A DNA stretch of 64,000 nucleotides from Noviherbaspirillum saxi (GCF_003591035.1 NZ_QYUO01000001.1:1302001-1366000), one strand, 5' to 3'; counted from the stretch's first letter, positions 37,707-48,863 are shown. Numbers and translations are program-made. The notes: generated by a model not told the origin, from the letters alone.

Positions 37707-40121
37707 CTATTGCCCGGTTCCGTTTTCAGGCTTCCAACGTTTCAGTAAAAGTGCATTGCTTACGACACTAACTGAGCTGAATGCCATGGCTGCACCGGCA
37801 ATCATTGGATTGAGCAAGCCCAGCGCCGCCAGCGGGATGCCGATCAGGTTATAGATGAAAGCCCAGAACAGGTTCTGCCGGATCTTGCGATAGGTGCGCC
37901 GGGAAATGTCGATGGCATCGGCTACCAGTGCGGGATCGCCGCGCATGAGCGTGATGCCGGCGGTGTGCATGGCGACATCGGTCCCCGTCGACATCGCGAT
38001 CCCGACGTCGGCCGCCGCCAGCGCAGGTGCATCATTGATGCCGTCGCCGACCATTGCCAGCTTTTGGCCGTTGCGCTTGAGGCTGGTAATGACGTCGGCC
38101 TTATCGGCCGGCAAGACTTCCGCCCGAAACTCCTTGATGCCAAGCGCGTTCGCAACCGCTGCGGCGCTGCCCTGATTGTCTCCGGTCAGCATGACGGTTC
38201 TTATGCCTTTCTGTGCAAGTCGTGCGACGGCATTGCGCGCTGACGCCTTGACGGTATCGCCGAATGCCAGCAAGCCGCGCAATTCAATTCGCCCGGCCCG
38301 GTCCGACGCAAGCCATGAGACAGTCCTGCCCGCGGCTTCGTGCCTTTGCGCCGATGCATCCATGGCATCGGTTGCCACGCCGAGTTCCTGCATCAGACGC
38401 CGGTTGCCGAGATAGGTGGTCGCGCCGGCCACATCGGCCTGCACGCCTTTTCCCGGCAATGCCCTGGCATTGGTCGCCGCAGGCAGTGCGATGCCGCGTT
38501 GCCCGGCAGCGTCGCGCACCGCTTTTGCCAGCGGATGGTCGCTGTATTGCTGTACCGCACCGGCCAGTTCCAGTACCGAGGCCTCCGACGGTCCGGCGCT
38601 TTCGACCGCAACGATGGCGGGCTTGCCTTCGGTCAGTGTGCCGGTCTTGTCGAACGCAACCGTGGAAATCGCATGCGCGGTTTCCAGCGCTTCGGCATCC
38701 TTGATCAGGATCCCATGCCTGGCCGCGACCCCGGTGCCTGCCATGATCGAGGTCGGCGTGGCAAGGCCAAGCGCGCAAGGGCAGGCGATGACTTGCACCG
38801 CGACCGCATTGAGCAATGCCTGCTGCCAGTCGCCGGTGAACAGGCCCCAGCCGAAAAAAGTGATGACCGAGACCAGCAGCACGACCGGGACAAAGATCGC
38901 ACTGACCTGGTCCACCAAACGCTGGATCGGGGCCTTGACGGCTTGCGCGTCTTCGACCAGCCGGATGATGTGCGACAGCATGGTTTCGCCCCCGACCGCG
39001 GTGGCTTCCAGCATCAGCATGCCTTCGGCATTGATGGCGCCGCCGGTCACCTTGTCGCCGACGGCTTTGGCGACGGGCAGGCTTTCGCCGGTCAACAGAG
39101 ATTCGTCCAGATGACTGCTGCCGTCGATGACGCGTCCATCGATCGGAACGCGGTCACCCGGGCGGACCAGTACGATATCGCCTACATGCACAGCGTCGAG
39201 CGCCACTTCGGTATCCCTTCCGTCGCGCCGAACAATCGCACTGGTGGCACGCAAGGATTCCAGCGCGCGCAGCGCCGCAACGGTCTGCTGCTTGGCGCGT
39301 GCCTCAAGCCATTTGCCCAGCAATACCAGAGTGATCACGACTGCCGAGGATTCGAAATATAGATGCAGCATGTCGCCATGACCGCCATGCGCAAGCAGCA
39401 GGTAGACCGATAATCCGTAAGCCGCGCTCGTTCCTATCGCTACCAACAGGTCCATGTTGCCGGTGCGCGCAAGCAGGGCTTTCCAGCCAGCCTTGTAAAA
39501 GCGTGCGCCCAGCCAGAATTGCACCGGGGTCGCCAGCAGCCATTGCAGCCAGCCGGGCAGCATCCATTCCTTGCCGAATGGCATGCCGAGCATGGGAGCA
39601 ATCAAAGGAAGGCTCAACAGGGCGGACAGAGCAACCGGCCACCAGCCGGGTAAGGCCGATGCAGTAGTTGTCGGCGTCGTGTGGTCCTGAGCCAGCGATG
39701 CGTCGTAGCCTGCCTTGCGTACACCGGCAATCAGCAATTCGGTCGACACACCCGCCGATTTGACGAGGGCTTTCTCGGTTGCGAGATTGACCGTGGCGTC
39801 GGTCACGCCGGGGATTTTCTTGAGCGCTTTTTCCACGCGTGCCACACAGGAAGCGCAAGTCATTCCGGAAATGGCAAGCGAAACCTGCTCGCCGGGTAGT
39901 TCGTAGCCGGCCTTTTCCACGGCGGCAGACAATGCCTGCGGTGACAGATCCGGCACGACACTGACCGTCGCCTTCTCGGTGGCAAGATTGACTGTAGCGC
40001 TCGCGACGCCGGGAACGGCTTGCAATGCTTTTTCCACGCGCCGCACGCAAGAAGCGCACGTCATGCCTTCTACCTTGAATGTCAGTTCGGTGGTGTCCTG
40101 CCTCATTGATGCAGTATTCAT
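37707..40121 (-). CDS. copA: CopA-type Cu(I)-exporting P1B-1 ATPase
   Basis: An 804-residue Cu+ pump with two N-terminal HMA domains (GMTCASC, cysteines 22/25 and 89/92), eight predicted transmembrane helices, the CPC motif [24 protein letters not shown] and [10 protein letters not shown]. It exports Cu(I) from the cytoplasm. The ATG at 40121 has a GGAGGG site five bases before; an ATG at 40133 is in frame but lies within about six bases of the predicted transcription start. Its base composition is closer to the core genes than that of the 28-36 kb copper genes, so it may be the resident copper pump with the other genes added beside it. Confidence 0.94.
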   Translation of the reverse strand: MNTASMRQDTTELTFKVEGMTCASCVRRVEKALQAVPGVASATVNLATEKATVSVVPDLSPQALSAAVEKAGYELPGEQVSLAISGMTCASCVARVEKALKKIPGVTDATVNLATEKALVKSAGVSTELLIAGVRKAGYDASLAQDHTTPTTTASALPGWWPVALSALLSLPLIAPMLGMPFGKEWMLPGWLQWLLATPVQFWLGARFYKAGWKALLARTGNMDLLVAIGTSAAYGLSVYLLLAHGGHGDMLHLYFESSAVVITLVLLGKWLEARAKQQTVAALRALESLRATSAIVRRDGRDTEVALDAVHVGDIVLVRPGDRVPIDGRVIDGSSHLDESLLTGESLPVAKAVGDKVTGGAINAEGMLMLEATAVGGETMLSHIIRLVEDAQAVKAPIQRLVDQVSAIFVPVVLLVSVITFFGWGLFTGDWQQALLNAVAVQVIACPCALGLATPTSIMAGTGVAARHGILIKDAEALETAHAISTVAFDKTGTLTEGKPAIVAVESAGPSEASVLELAGAVQQYSDHPLAKAVRDAAGQRGIALPAATNARALPGKGVQADVAGATTYLGNRRLMQELGVATDAMDASAQRHEAAGRTVSWLASDRAGRIELRGLLAFGDTVKASARNAVARLAQKGIRTVMLTGDNQGSAAAVANALGIKEFRAEVLPADKADVITSLKRNGQKLAMVGDGINDAPALAAADVGIAMSTGTDVAMHTAGITLMRGDPALVADAIDISRRTYRKIRQNLFWAFIYNLIGIPLAALGLLNPMIAGAAMAFSSVSVVSNALLLKRWKPENGTGQ

Positions 40122-40145
40122 TGCGCCCTCCATATGTGTACTGTA

Positions 40146-40176
40146 AAGATAAACTTTCCAGTGATGGGAAGGTCAA
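40146..40176 (-). promoter_or_regulatory. CueR-type promoter of copA
   Basis: On the minus strand TTGACC (40176-40171) and TATCTT (40151-40146) are separated by 19 bases containing CCTTCCC-ATCACT-GGAAAG, a CueR operator half-site pair with one weak arm. It stands 25 bases before the copA start at 40121. It closely resembles the promoter at 28183. Confidence 0.85.
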
Positions 40177-40236
40177 GCGGAATTTTGATTGATTTCGCCT
40201 GGCAGTGCTCCCCGGCGCTGTTTTCACAAAGGCAAC

Positions 40237-40497
40237 TTACGCCAGCAGAATGAGCTTTCCGGTTCGACGCGCAATGCGGCCTTTCTGTTCCAGACTGGCA
40301 AGGGTCCGGTACAGCGCTTCATGCCTCAGGCCGATATCCTCCGCAAGTTGCTTGAGATTGCCGTCCAACTCCCATTCGCCGTGCGCTTTTGCACGCAGCC
40401 GCAGGAATTGCAGGACACGTTCGGTCGCGGAACGCGTCGGCCTGAGCTGCACTTGCGTTCTCAGGCCACGAATTCTATCGATCTTTCCACGACGATA
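40237..40497 (-). pseudogene. Truncated Crp/Fnr-family regulator (DNA-binding domain only)
   Basis: The frame, open from an in-frame stop at 40498-40500, encodes the C-terminal winged helix of a Crp/Fnr regulator: VQLRPTRSATERVLQFLRLR, then LKQLAEDIGLRHEALYRTLA and SLEQKGRIARR. The cyclic-nucleotide-binding-like sensor domain and dimer helix are absent. A GTG at 40452 would allow a 71-residue DNA-binding fragment. It probably marks a recombination edge of the copper island; sequence upstream (40501-40640) has no matching sensor domain. Confidence 0.7.
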
Positions 40498-40640
40498 TTA
40501 TTTTTTGGAATTGGCATTTCTCTAACTACTTTGATTCGGATTCTACGTATAGTTGTTTCTAACCAGAAATATGGGCCAATGTATGCCCTGCTCAGGTTCG
40601 AACTTATGGGTATTCGTTAAGCTGGTTAAGGTAGCTGAAC

Positions 40641-42179
40641 ATGTTTAAAAACGTCACGATCAAAGCACGTCTTATTTTTATCATCGTCCTGTTATCCGTA
40701 GTCTCGACGTTGATCGGCGCAGTGGGCATGCGCAACCTGAACACAACCAACGAGGCGTTAGAGACGGTCTACAACGACAGGCTGGTAGCTACCGGCCAGT
40801 TGAGCGAAGTGCTATCGCTTATCCAGCAAAGTCAAGGCGCCTTGTCCAAGAGTGTCAGCGGCAATCCTGAGCAGTTTCCTGCAATGATCGAAGAAGTTGA
40901 AAAGCGCATTGAAGCGATCACCGGCATCTGGAACAGCTACATGGCTACTTATCTCACGCCGGAGGAAAAGCTGCTCGCCAAGACATTTGCCGACAACCGG
41001 AAGAAATTTGTCGAGGAGGGACTCCGGCCTGTGCTTGCCGCGATGCGCGGCAATGATATTGCGACGGCAGTCAGTCTGGTGCATGGGCCTCTCACCCAGA
41101 CTTATGTACCTGTACAAGACAGTATGAAAGCGCTGGTGAAATTACAGCTCGACGTCGGGAAGATGGAATATGAGCAAGCGATCGTGCGCTACCGGTCCGC
41201 GCAAATCCTGGCTATTTCCTTGAACGTGATTGGTGTGCTGATTGGTGTCGTCGTCGGATGGATTTTGATCCGTGGTATCACCGGCGCGATTAAGGAAGCG
41301 CTGAATTTCGCCAGCAATGTCGCGGAAGGGAATCTGGCGCAGCGCATGCAGATTTCATCGAATGACGAAATGGGAAAACTGCTGGCATCGCTGCAAAAAA
41401 TGAATGATGGATTGATCACCATCGTTTCTCAGGTCAGGAGTGGCACCGACACGATTGCAACTGCCTCCGGTCAAATCGCGGCAGGCAGCCAGGACCTCTC
41501 TTCGCGCACCGAGGAGCAAGCCAGCTCCCTCGAAGAAACCGCGTCCTCCATGGAAGAACTAACGTCCACTGTGAAACAGAACGCGGATAATGCACGTCAG
41601 GCCAACGCGCTGGCCGTGACCGCATCGGGCGTCGCCGAACGAGGCGGTGAAGTTATCGGCCAAGTGGTTCAGACAATGGGAGGCATCAACGACTCCGCCA
41701 AGAAAATTGGCGACATCATCGGGGTAATCGACGGAATCGCCTTCCAGACAAACATTCTCGCATTGAACGCTGCGGTGGAAGCGGCGCGTGCAGGCGAACA
41801 AGGCCGTGGTTTTGCAGTAGTCGCAAGCGAAGTCAGAAATCTTGCACAGCGGTCCGCCGCTGCCGCAAAGGAAATCAAGATCTTGATCGACAACTCGGTC
41901 GAGCGCGTTGAAACAGGCAGCAAGCTGGTCAATGACGCCGGCGCGACCATGCGCGATATCGTTGACAGCGTGCGTCGGGTCACTGACATCATCGGTGAAA
42001 TCACCGCCGCGAGCGATGAGCAGACCGCGGGCATCGAGCAAATCAATCAAGCCGTGTCCCAGATGGACGAGGTTACCCAGCAAAACGCTGCGCTGGTCGA
42101 AGAAACCGCGGCAGCGTCGGAAGCGATGCAAGACCAGGCAGCCAAGCTGGCAAAGGTTGTCAGCGTGTTCAAGCTCTGA
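40641..42179 (+). CDS. Methyl-accepting chemotaxis protein
   Basis: A 512-residue Tar/Tsr-type receptor. It has transmembrane segment 1 (about 10-30), a periplasmic four-helix-bundle domain (about 31-188), transmembrane segment 2 (about 190-212, [19 protein letters not shown]), HAMP (about 213-265) and a cytoplasmic signalling domain with the conserved hairpin tip [20 protein letters not shown] and [18 protein letters not shown]. No C-terminal NWETF-like CheR-docking pentapeptide is present; the protein ends KVVSVFKL. The ligand cannot be predicted. It stands alone, separated from chemotaxis genes. Confidence 0.93.
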   Translation: MFKNVTIKARLIFIIVLLSVVSTLIGAVGMRNLNTTNEALETVYNDRLVATGQLSEVLSLIQQSQGALSKSVSGNPEQFPAMIEEVEKRIEAITGIWNSYMATYLTPEEKLLAKTFADNRKKFVEEGLRPVLAAMRGNDIATAVSLVHGPLTQTYVPVQDSMKALVKLQLDVGKMEYEQAIVRYRSAQILAISLNVIGVLIGVVVGWILIRGITGAIKEALNFASNVAEGNLAQRMQISSNDEMGKLLASLQKMNDGLITIVSQVRSGTDTIATASGQIAAGSQDLSSRTEEQASSLEETASSMEELTSTVKQNADNARQANALAVTASGVAERGGEVIGQVVQTMGGINDSAKKIGDIIGVIDGIAFQTNILALNAAVEAARAGEQGRGFAVVASEVRNLAQRSAAAAKEIKILIDNSVERVETGSKLVNDAGATMRDIVDSVRRVTDIIGEITAASDEQTAGIEQINQAVSQMDEVTQQNAALVEETAAASEAMQDQAAKLAKVVSVFKL

Positions 42180-42313
42180 TAACCATCTCACCGCATGACC
42201 CGACATGCCGTCGCGTCTTTTCCGTGCGCTTCTCCCCAGTCGAAAAACCAATAATCCTATTTGCAGTTTTACAGGGCGAATGGGTTTAGGCTGGCGGTTC
42301 TCAATACAAAATA

Positions 42314-43288
42314 CTAAACCGCCATCGGTGCGGCAATCGGCGCGTGATGCTCGTAGCCCTCGAGCGAAAAATCGCCCGGCTCGATTTTTTCCAGCCATTC
42401 CGGTGCATAGACGCCTGTCTTTGCGTAATCCGGAATCCGGTCCGACATGACAAAGCGGGGTGCGGGGAAAGGCGTGCGCGCTAACTGTTCCTTGACCATG
42501 CCGAGATGGTTTTCATAGATGTGTGCGTCGCCGATGAAGTAGGTAAACCAGCGCGGTGTGTAGCCGGTGAGCCGGCCGACCAGATGCAGCAGGGCTGCGC
42601 CTTCCGCCAGATTGAACGGCGTGCCGAGACCGACGTCGTTGCTGCGGATGTACAGGCAGAGCGAAATTTCCCTGGTCGACGCATTCGGCAGGAACTGGTA
42701 CAGCAAATGGCATGCGGGCAGGGCGATGGCATCGAGATCGGCGCAATTCCAGCCATGGAACAGGATGCGGCGGCTGCCCGGATTCTTGATGATCGTGTCC
42801 AGGCATTCGCGCAACTGATCGACTGCCTTGTAGAGCAGGACCTTTTGCTTGCCCTCGTCTTCAACCGCCGACACGAAACGGAAGCCGCGTTGCTGCGCAT
42901 CGGCGATCTGCGGCGCCTGTTCGGCGTCGAGCAGCTTGTAGGCCGGCCAGGCGCGCCACTGGACGCCGTAGACCGGACCCAGGTCGTCTTCGCCCATCCG
43001 GTAGGGATTGGCCAGCCAATCCGCGTTTTCGTTCGCATTCTGGTCCCACACCTTGCAGCCCAGCGCGCGGAAATCCGCGGCGCTGCGCGTGGCGCGCAGG
43101 AAGCCGACCAGTTCGCCCATCACCGACTTGAACGCCAGCTTCTTGGTGGTCACTGCAGGGAAACCATCTTGTTGCAGATCGAAGCGCATCATTGCGCCCG
43201 GAATACTGATGGTACGGATGCCGGTGCGGTTTGCCTGCCAGCTGCCGGTGTCGAGAATGGTCTGGATCAGGTCGAGATATTGTTTCAT
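42314..43288 (-). CDS. thyA: Thymidylate synthase
   Basis: A 324-residue ThyA making dTMP from dUMP and methylene-tetrahydrofolate. [11 protein letters not shown], the catalytic cysteine in [32 protein letters not shown] and the C-terminal PIAAPMAV are present. It is about 60 residues longer than E. coli ThyA (264) owing to insertions in the N-terminal half, as is usual in Burkholderiales. It is convergent with the receptor gene and follows the ABC operon on the same strand after 105 bases. Confidence 0.95.
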   Translation of the reverse strand: MKQYLDLIQTILDTGSWQANRTGIRTISIPGAMMRFDLQQDGFPAVTTKKLAFKSVMGELVGFLRATRSAADFRALGCKVWDQNANENADWLANPYRMGEDDLGPVYGVQWRAWPAYKLLDAEQAPQIADAQQRGFRFVSAVEDEGKQKVLLYKAVDQLRECLDTIIKNPGSRRILFHGWNCADLDAIALPACHLLYQFLPNASTREISLCLYIRSNDVGLGTPFNLAEGAALLHLVGRLTGYTPRWFTYFIGDAHIYENHLGMVKEQLARTPFPAPRFVMSDRIPDYAKTGVYAPEWLEKIEPGDFSLEGYEHHAPIAAPMAV

Positions 43289-43393
43289 GGAGAGCGGCGG
43301 TGAATTGGCAGGGATTGCAGTTGCGGTATTTTAAAGTAAATCGACCCGATACCGCCCGTCCTGGAGCAGGCGATCGCTTGCTTGCTCCTTCGT

Positions 43394-45181
43394 TTATTCT
43401 TGTGAAAACTGCAACGACGCGAGGCTCGCATACAAGCCTCCACGCGCAATCAGCGACGCATGGGTACCGCTTTCGATCACCCGTCCATGTTCCAGCACGA
43501 TGATGCGGTCGGCCCGCTGCACGGTCGCCAGCCTATGTGCAATGACCAGCGTGGTCCTGCCCACCATCGCCGCTTCCAGGGCGGCCTGGACCAGCCGTTC
43601 CGATTCGGCATCGAGCGCACTGGTTGCTTCGTCCAGCAGCAGCAAGGGCGGGTTCTTGAGCAAGGCGCGCGCGATGGCAATTCTTTGCCGCTGGCCGCCG
43701 GACAGGCGTACACCGCGCTCGCCAAGAAAGGATTGGTACTTTTCCGGCAGGCGTTCGATGAATTCATGCGCAGCGGCTTGCCGGGCAGCGGCCATCACTT
43801 CTTCATCGCTGGCGTCGGCGCGTCCGTAGCGGATGTTCTCCATTGCGTTTGCGGAAAAGATGATGGTGTCTTGCGGCACCACGCCGATTGCATCGCGCAA
43901 GGCATGCAGGTCGATCTGCCGGATGTCGACGCCGTCCAGCAAAATGCATCCCTGCTGCGGATCATAAAAGCGCAGCAAGAGCTGGAACAGTGTCGTCTTG
44001 CCCGCGCCGGACGGACCGACGATGGCGACCGTTTCACCGGCCACAATGTCGAGCGTCAGGTCCGCGATGGCGGCTGATTGCGGCCGCGAAGGATAATGAA
44101 AGCCGACATGCCGCAAGTTGAGCGATGCACCGCCGGCTAGCCGATGCGGCAAAGGGAGCGGGTGCGGCGGCGACTGGATGGGTGAACGCACCGCCAGCAA
44201 TTCCAGCAGGCGTTCCGCCGCACCGGCTGCTCTCTGCGCCTCGCCCAGCACTTCGGACAAGGCACCGATCGCGCCGGCGACGATCGATGCATACAGGATG
44301 AACTGCCCCAGTTCACCCGCTGTCATGCGGCCCTCGATCACTGCATGCGCACCCAGCCAGAGCACGAAGACGATGGCCCCAAATACCAGCAGGATGGCCA
44401 TCACGGTGAGCAGGGAGCGCGCACGGATACGCCGCATCGCTGCCTTGAATGCGCGCTCGATGGAGTTGCCAAAGCGGGTCGCTTCCTGATGCTCGCGGGT
44501 ATACGCTTGTACGGTCGGCATCGCGTTCAGGATTTCTCCGGCCAGGGCGGATGCATCGGCAACCCTGTCCTGCGAATCGCGCGACAGCGTGCGCACCCGG
44601 CGTCCGAACAGCACGATGGGTAGCACCACGGCAGCCAGCATGACGAGGATGATCGAGGACAGCTTGACGCTGGTGACAAACAGCATTGCAAGGCCGCCGA
44701 CGAACAGCAGGGCGTTGCGCAGCGCCATGGAGATGCTGGTGCCGACCAGGGTTTGAATCAGCGTGGTATCGGTGGTCAGGCGCGACAGTACTTCCCCGGT
44801 TTGCGTGGTTTCAAAGAATTCGGGGCTTTGCATGACGACGTGGCGATATACCGCGCTGCGCAGGTCGGCAGTCACGCGTTCACCCAGCCACGACACCATA
44901 TAGAAGCGCGCGGCAGTCGCGATCGCCAGCACGCAGGCAACGCCGAACAAGGCCAGGAAGTACAGGTCGATATGCGCGCTGCTTTGCGTCCCGGCCGCGC
45001 CGAAACCCAGATCGATCATCTGCTTGAATGCATAGGGAATGGCTAGCGTCGCACCGGCGGCAAACAGCAAGGCTATGCCGGCCAGCATGAATTGCTTGCG
45101 GTAGGGACGCAGGAAGGGCAGCAGGCCCTTCAACGTGGAGATACTGCTTTTCTGTCGCTCGCGGGTATCGGTGGCGGTCAT
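43394..45181 (-). CDS. MsbA-like ABC exporter (fused permease and ATPase)
   Basis: A 595-residue half-transporter with six transmembrane helices (about 25-310) and a C-terminal ATPase: Walker A GPSGAGKTTLF, signature [15 protein letters not shown] and Walker B LLLLDEATSALD. It should homodimerise and export lipids, drugs or peptides. Its ATG overlaps the stop of the AttH-like gene (ATGA), so it belongs to the four-gene operon 49543-43394. The start at 45181 (MTATDTRERQK) fits the family; an upstream extension would overlap the AttH-like gene in another frame. Confidence 0.9.
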   Translation of the reverse strand: MTATDTRERQKSSISTLKGLLPFLRPYRKQFMLAGIALLFAAGATLAIPYAFKQMIDLGFGAAGTQSSAHIDLYFLALFGVACVLAIATAARFYMVSWLGERVTADLRSAVYRHVVMQSPEFFETTQTGEVLSRLTTDTTLIQTLVGTSISMALRNALLFVGGLAMLFVTSVKLSSIILVMLAAVVLPIVLFGRRVRTLSRDSQDRVADASALAGEILNAMPTVQAYTREHQEATRFGNSIERAFKAAMRRIRARSLLTVMAILLVFGAIVFVLWLGAHAVIEGRMTAGELGQFILYASIVAGAIGALSEVLGEAQRAAGAAERLLELLAVRSPIQSPPHPLPLPHRLAGGASLNLRHVGFHYPSRPQSAAIADLTLDIVAGETVAIVGPSGAGKTTLFQLLLRFYDPQQGCILLDGVDIRQIDLHALRDAIGVVPQDTIIFSANAMENIRYGRADASDEEVMAAARQAAAHEFIERLPEKYQSFLGERGVRLSGGQRQRIAIARALLKNPPLLLLDEATSALDAESERLVQAALEAAMVGRTTLVIAHRLATVQRADRIIVLEHGRVIESGTHASLIARGGLYASLASLQFSQE

Positions 45182-46329
45182 AGTTTCATGGGTTTCAAAT
45201 AGCCTGTCAGTTCGAGATAGCCGCGTCCGACGCGCTGCCCGTCGCGCGTCAAGGTGACCGCGCCCTCCCAATATACCGATCCGGTCGACTGACGGGAATC
45301 GAGTTCCTGGTCATCCTGCAAGGGTTCCAGTTCCCAGACCGAGGATCCGGCTTCGATACGCATGGCAACCGGATAACTTGCGCCGGTGCGCGCAGAGCGC
45401 CAGTTGCGACGGGGAATGAAGCGGATCTGTTCGGGCGGGATGTGATTCACTTTGCCGTTGCGGTCGCGTACCGCTGCATGCGCCCACAGCATGCCGCCAT
45501 CCTTGCCGCGAATCCGGAACGCCATCAACGCCGACCCGTCGTCAAGGTTCGCGCCTACCCAATCCCAACCGGCGGCGTTTTGATCGAGCACGCTGGTCGA
45601 CCATTCGTGGTCCAGCCATGCGGTGCCGGTGACCTGTACCGGCTTGCCATTGCGCTGCACGGAACCGGACACCTTCAGATGCGGCTCGCTGTAGTAGTAA
45701 CTGGCCTGCTCGCGGCTGGGCCCCTTGCGCGAAAAGCCCTTGTCGCCTTGCAGCATGACGGGTTGCGACGGCTGCAACGACAAGCTGAAACTGAATTCAC
45801 GTGCGTTTATTTCAGTGCGATAAGTCCCGTTTTCCTGGCGTTTGAATATCCATTCGCCGAGACGCACATCGGTGTCGCCTTGCCTTGCATAAGCGAGATC
45901 AAAGCCCTGGCGGGCCGACTTTTGGTCATGCAACAGTTTTCCGAGCGCAGGGTCGGACAGCGCGGCATGGGCAATGATCAATTGCTTGGGCGCGAAGTTG
46001 CTGGGATTGGCTGCATCGTGATCCGTGGCCGAGCGAAAAAACGTCACCTGAAAACCTAATGGCTTGCTGTCAGGCGTTTCCAGCCAGCCGGTGACATACC
46101 ACCATTCGGTACGATAGTCGGGATGCGCACCGAAATCGCGCGGAAACGCCAGCGTCCGGCCGGGCACGACTGCCGATAACACCGGAGGAGCGGCGAGGGC
46201 TTGTGCGGCAAGCAGATAGCAAGAAGCCAGCATCACTGTCAGCTTGAACAAGGCAGCGCTGGCGGAACGCAGGAATCGGTTCATTGCAACAGAAAAGAAA
46301 TAAGGGAAACGTCCGGAGTAATGCCTCAT
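45178..46329 (-). CDS. AttH/CrtC-family lipocalin-like secreted protein
   Basis: A 383-residue exported protein of the AttH (CrtC-like, lipocalin-fold) family. Conserved segments include HPDYRTEWWYVTGWL, GFQVTFFRS, GTAWLDHEWSTSVLD and GWDWVGANLDDGSALMAF. The N terminus holds a hydrophobic export signal ending near ALAAPPV. Start choice: ATG 46329 overlaps the permease stop (TGATG) and implies coupling, but ATG 46284 (MNRFLRSASAALF) would give a neater signal peptide. The family includes hydroxyneurosporene/carotenoid hydratase relatives, but in ABC operons of the AttEFGH kind it may carry a hydrophobic ligand for the transporter. Function not established. Confidence 0.85.
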   Translation of the reverse strand: MRHYSGRFPYFFSVAMNRFLRSASAALFKLTVMLASCYLLAAQALAAPPVLSAVVPGRTLAFPRDFGAHPDYRTEWWYVTGWLETPDSKPLGFQVTFFRSATDHDAANPSNFAPKQLIIAHAALSDPALGKLLHDQKSARQGFDLAYARQGDTDVRLGEWIFKRQENGTYRTEINAREFSFSLSLQPSQPVMLQGDKGFSRKGPSREQASYYYSEPHLKVSGSVQRNGKPVQVTGTAWLDHEWSTSVLDQNAAGWDWVGANLDDGSALMAFRIRGKDGGMLWAHAAVRDRNGKVNHIPPEQIRFIPRRNWRSARTGASYPVAMRIEAGSSVWELEPLQDDQELDSRQSTGSVYWEGAVTLTRDGQRVGRGYLELTGYLKPMKL

Positions 46330-48863
46330 CACCAATCCTCCCTGACGGCGCGTACCGCATCCTGCGATACCGCATAACGCCCGGCGATCAATGCCGTCAG
46401 CGCGGCAGAGATCAGCAGCAAGCTTGCGATAGTCATCAGAAGCAGCACGGGAAGATGCAGCTGCATGGTCCAGTGAAACGATTGCGGATTGACGACAAAC
46501 ACCAGAATCAGACTGATCGCCCCGCCGAGCACAAAGCCCACCGCGATGCCCAGCAAGGTCAGCAATGTGCCCTCGATCGCCAGCATCGCGAGTATCTGAC
46601 GGCGCAGTACGCCGACGTGGCGCAGCATGCCGAATTCCTTTGCGCGCGCCAGCGTCTGCGCCGAGAACGTGGCGGCGATGCCGAACAGCCCGATAACGAC
46701 CGCGACCGCTTCCAGCAGATACGTTACGGCAAAGCTGCGATCGAATATGCGCAGACTGATGGCGCGGATTTCACCCGGCTCGGACGCTTCGAGCGCATCG
46801 CCGAACGGCAACTGCCTTAACGCCGTCGAGATTTGTTCCGCGCTGGCGCCAGCCTCCAGCCATAGCGCGGCGTCATTGACTTGCTGGTCGCCGCTCAATA
46901 CGCGGTAATCCGACAAGCGAATCTGTATCGCTCCAGCCTGTCTTGCATAATCGCGCCAGATGCCGGCCACTACAAAACCGCGCGGCTTTCCCGCGATGGT
47001 AAGAGTCGCGTCAGCGCCGACGCGATAACCGTACAAGTCCACGATGGCCTCCGATATCCAGATCGGCATCCGCCCTTGCAAAGTGGCCTCGTCAGTGAGG
47101 GCATCGCCTATCAACGGCAACGCCTTGCCCGGATTGCTGACATCGATGGGCCGCGCAATCAGCGCGACCGATGGCCGGGCCGGATCGAGGATCAATTGCG
47201 ATTGCCGCAGGAAATGCGCCTGCCTGACGCCGGTGATGCCGGCAATGGCGTCTTGCTCGGCGAGAGAAAGGCCGGCGGTATTGCCGCTGGCCGCCGAACG
47301 CACATACAGGTCGGCCGGCAATACCTGGGACAGCCAGTCGTCCAGCGACACGCGGAAACTGGCGACCATGATCGCCATTGCCACCATCAGGCTGAAACTC
47401 GATAGCACGCCAGCCAATGCGATCGATGCCTGATTCGGCGCATTGGCCAGGCGTGCGATGCTGAGCATGGCCAAGGGCGTGCGCGGCGTGCGGGCGGACA
47501 ATAAAGAAAACACCAGCGACGCAACGCGCGGCATCAAGGCGATGCCGCCGATCAACAGCAAGGCGATGGCAAGATAGCCGAACAATGCAAGCTCGAACAC
47601 CGGAGGCAGTTGCGTCATGACGGTGCCGGTCGCGATGCAGATCAGCGCAGGCCAGGGCGTCGACAGCCGCGCCAGGACGGTATCTTCCGCGCCTGATTTG
47701 AGCGCATGCGCGGGTTTGGCGCGCGCCGCTTCCCATGCGGGTCCGATGCACCCCAGTACGGCCGCAGCGGTACCAAGCAGAAAGAACACGCCGGCTGCCA
47801 GCGGCGCGAAGCGCGCAACCGGTTGTACCCCTGGAAAATAACCGCCGCCAAGATCGCCGCCGAAAAGGCGCAGCGCGCCGGCGGCCATCAGATAGCCGCC
47901 TGCCAGACCCAGCAGCGAGCCGAGTACGCCAAGGCTGCTTCCTTCCAGCAGGATCTGCAACAGCATCTGCCGGCGCGTCATGCCGATCACGCGCAACAGG
48001 GCAAGCTGGCTGCGACGCCGGATCACTGACAGCGCTTGGGTCGAAAATACCAGGAAGGCTCCGGTAAACAAAGCCACCAACGCCAGCACGTTGAGGTTGA
48101 CGCGATAGGCGCGCGACATGTTGGCGGTACGTGCCTCTTCATCCTGGGGCACGCTGATCACATGAGCGGGCTGCAGTTCGCGCGCCAGGGTTTCGCGGAA
48201 TGCACCGTGGTTGACTCCGGTCGCCAGTTTTAGATCGATGCGCGACAGGCGTCCGATGCGGTCGAGCCGCCATTGTGCTGAACCGATATCCATGACCGCG
48301 ATACGCTGCCCGGCGCGGGCGCGCACCAGACCACCCGCCACCCGCAGCGACACCAGCCGCGTGCCGATGCGCACTTCCAGCCGTTCGCCTTGCTTGACAC
48401 CGAGCCAGGTCATGGCGGCAGGCGACAGAAACACTGCATCGTCGGCCAAGGTGTCGTATGGCTTATCTTCCGCAGGAAGCCCCACCAGGTCCGGCGCGAT
48501 CGCGGCCGAACTGAAGATATCAATGCCGATGACTTTCAATGCTTCGCGCCGGCCGGGTATGCCCGCGTCCACTTCCAGCACGGGACTGGCGACCGCCACT
48601 TCGCGCCGGGCGGCGACACGGGCATAGACCGCTTCATCCATCAGCGCCTGCGTGCCGCGCACTTGTAAATCGGCCTGGCCGGACAGACTTTGGATCGCCG
48701 CTGAAAACTCGTTGTATGCCGCCGCGTTGATCAAATGAATTGCATAGCCGAGCGCAACGCCGATGGCAATTGCCGCGATGGCGACCAGCGCGCGCACCGG
48801 ATGGGCACGCCACTCACCGATTAGCAGCCATCGCAACAGGGATTGCGACCGTGCAGAAATCAT
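46329..48863 (-). CDS. FtsX/MacB-type ABC transporter permease
   Basis: An 844-residue permease with an N-terminal transmembrane helix (about 25-48), a large extracytoplasmic domain (about 50-245), three helices with an FtsX domain (about 250-375), a second helix group (about 395-500), a second outer domain and a C-terminal FtsX domain with three helices (about 715-835). This is the doubled layout of the AttFG and YbbP type, which does not transport across the inner membrane but works mechanically on the periplasmic side. It overlaps the ATPase gene (ATGA at 48860-48863) and the AttH-like gene. Confidence 0.9.
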   Translation of the reverse strand: MISARSQSLLRWLLIGEWRAHPVRALVAIAAIAIGVALGYAIHLINAAAYNEFSAAIQSLSGQADLQVRGTQALMDEAVYARVAARREVAVASPVLEVDAGIPGRREALKVIGIDIFSSAAIAPDLVGLPAEDKPYDTLADDAVFLSPAAMTWLGVKQGERLEVRIGTRLVSLRVAGGLVRARAGQRIAVMDIGSAQWRLDRIGRLSRIDLKLATGVNHGAFRETLARELQPAHVISVPQDEEARTANMSRAYRVNLNVLALVALFTGAFLVFSTQALSVIRRRSQLALLRVIGMTRRQMLLQILLEGSSLGVLGSLLGLAGGYLMAAGALRLFGGDLGGGYFPGVQPVARFAPLAAGVFFLLGTAAAVLGCIGPAWEAARAKPAHALKSGAEDTVLARLSTPWPALICIATGTVMTQLPPVFELALFGYLAIALLLIGGIALMPRVASLVFSLLSARTPRTPLAMLSIARLANAPNQASIALAGVLSSFSLMVAMAIMVASFRVSLDDWLSQVLPADLYVRSAASGNTAGLSLAEQDAIAGITGVRQAHFLRQSQLILDPARPSVALIARPIDVSNPGKALPLIGDALTDEATLQGRMPIWISEAIVDLYGYRVGADATLTIAGKPRGFVVAGIWRDYARQAGAIQIRLSDYRVLSGDQQVNDAALWLEAGASAEQISTALRQLPFGDALEASEPGEIRAISLRIFDRSFAVTYLLEAVAVVIGLFGIAATFSAQTLARAKEFGMLRHVGVLRRQILAMLAIEGTLLTLLGIAVGFVLGGAISLILVFVVNPQSFHWTMQLHLPVLLLMTIASLLLISAALTALIAGRYAVSQDAVRAVREDW

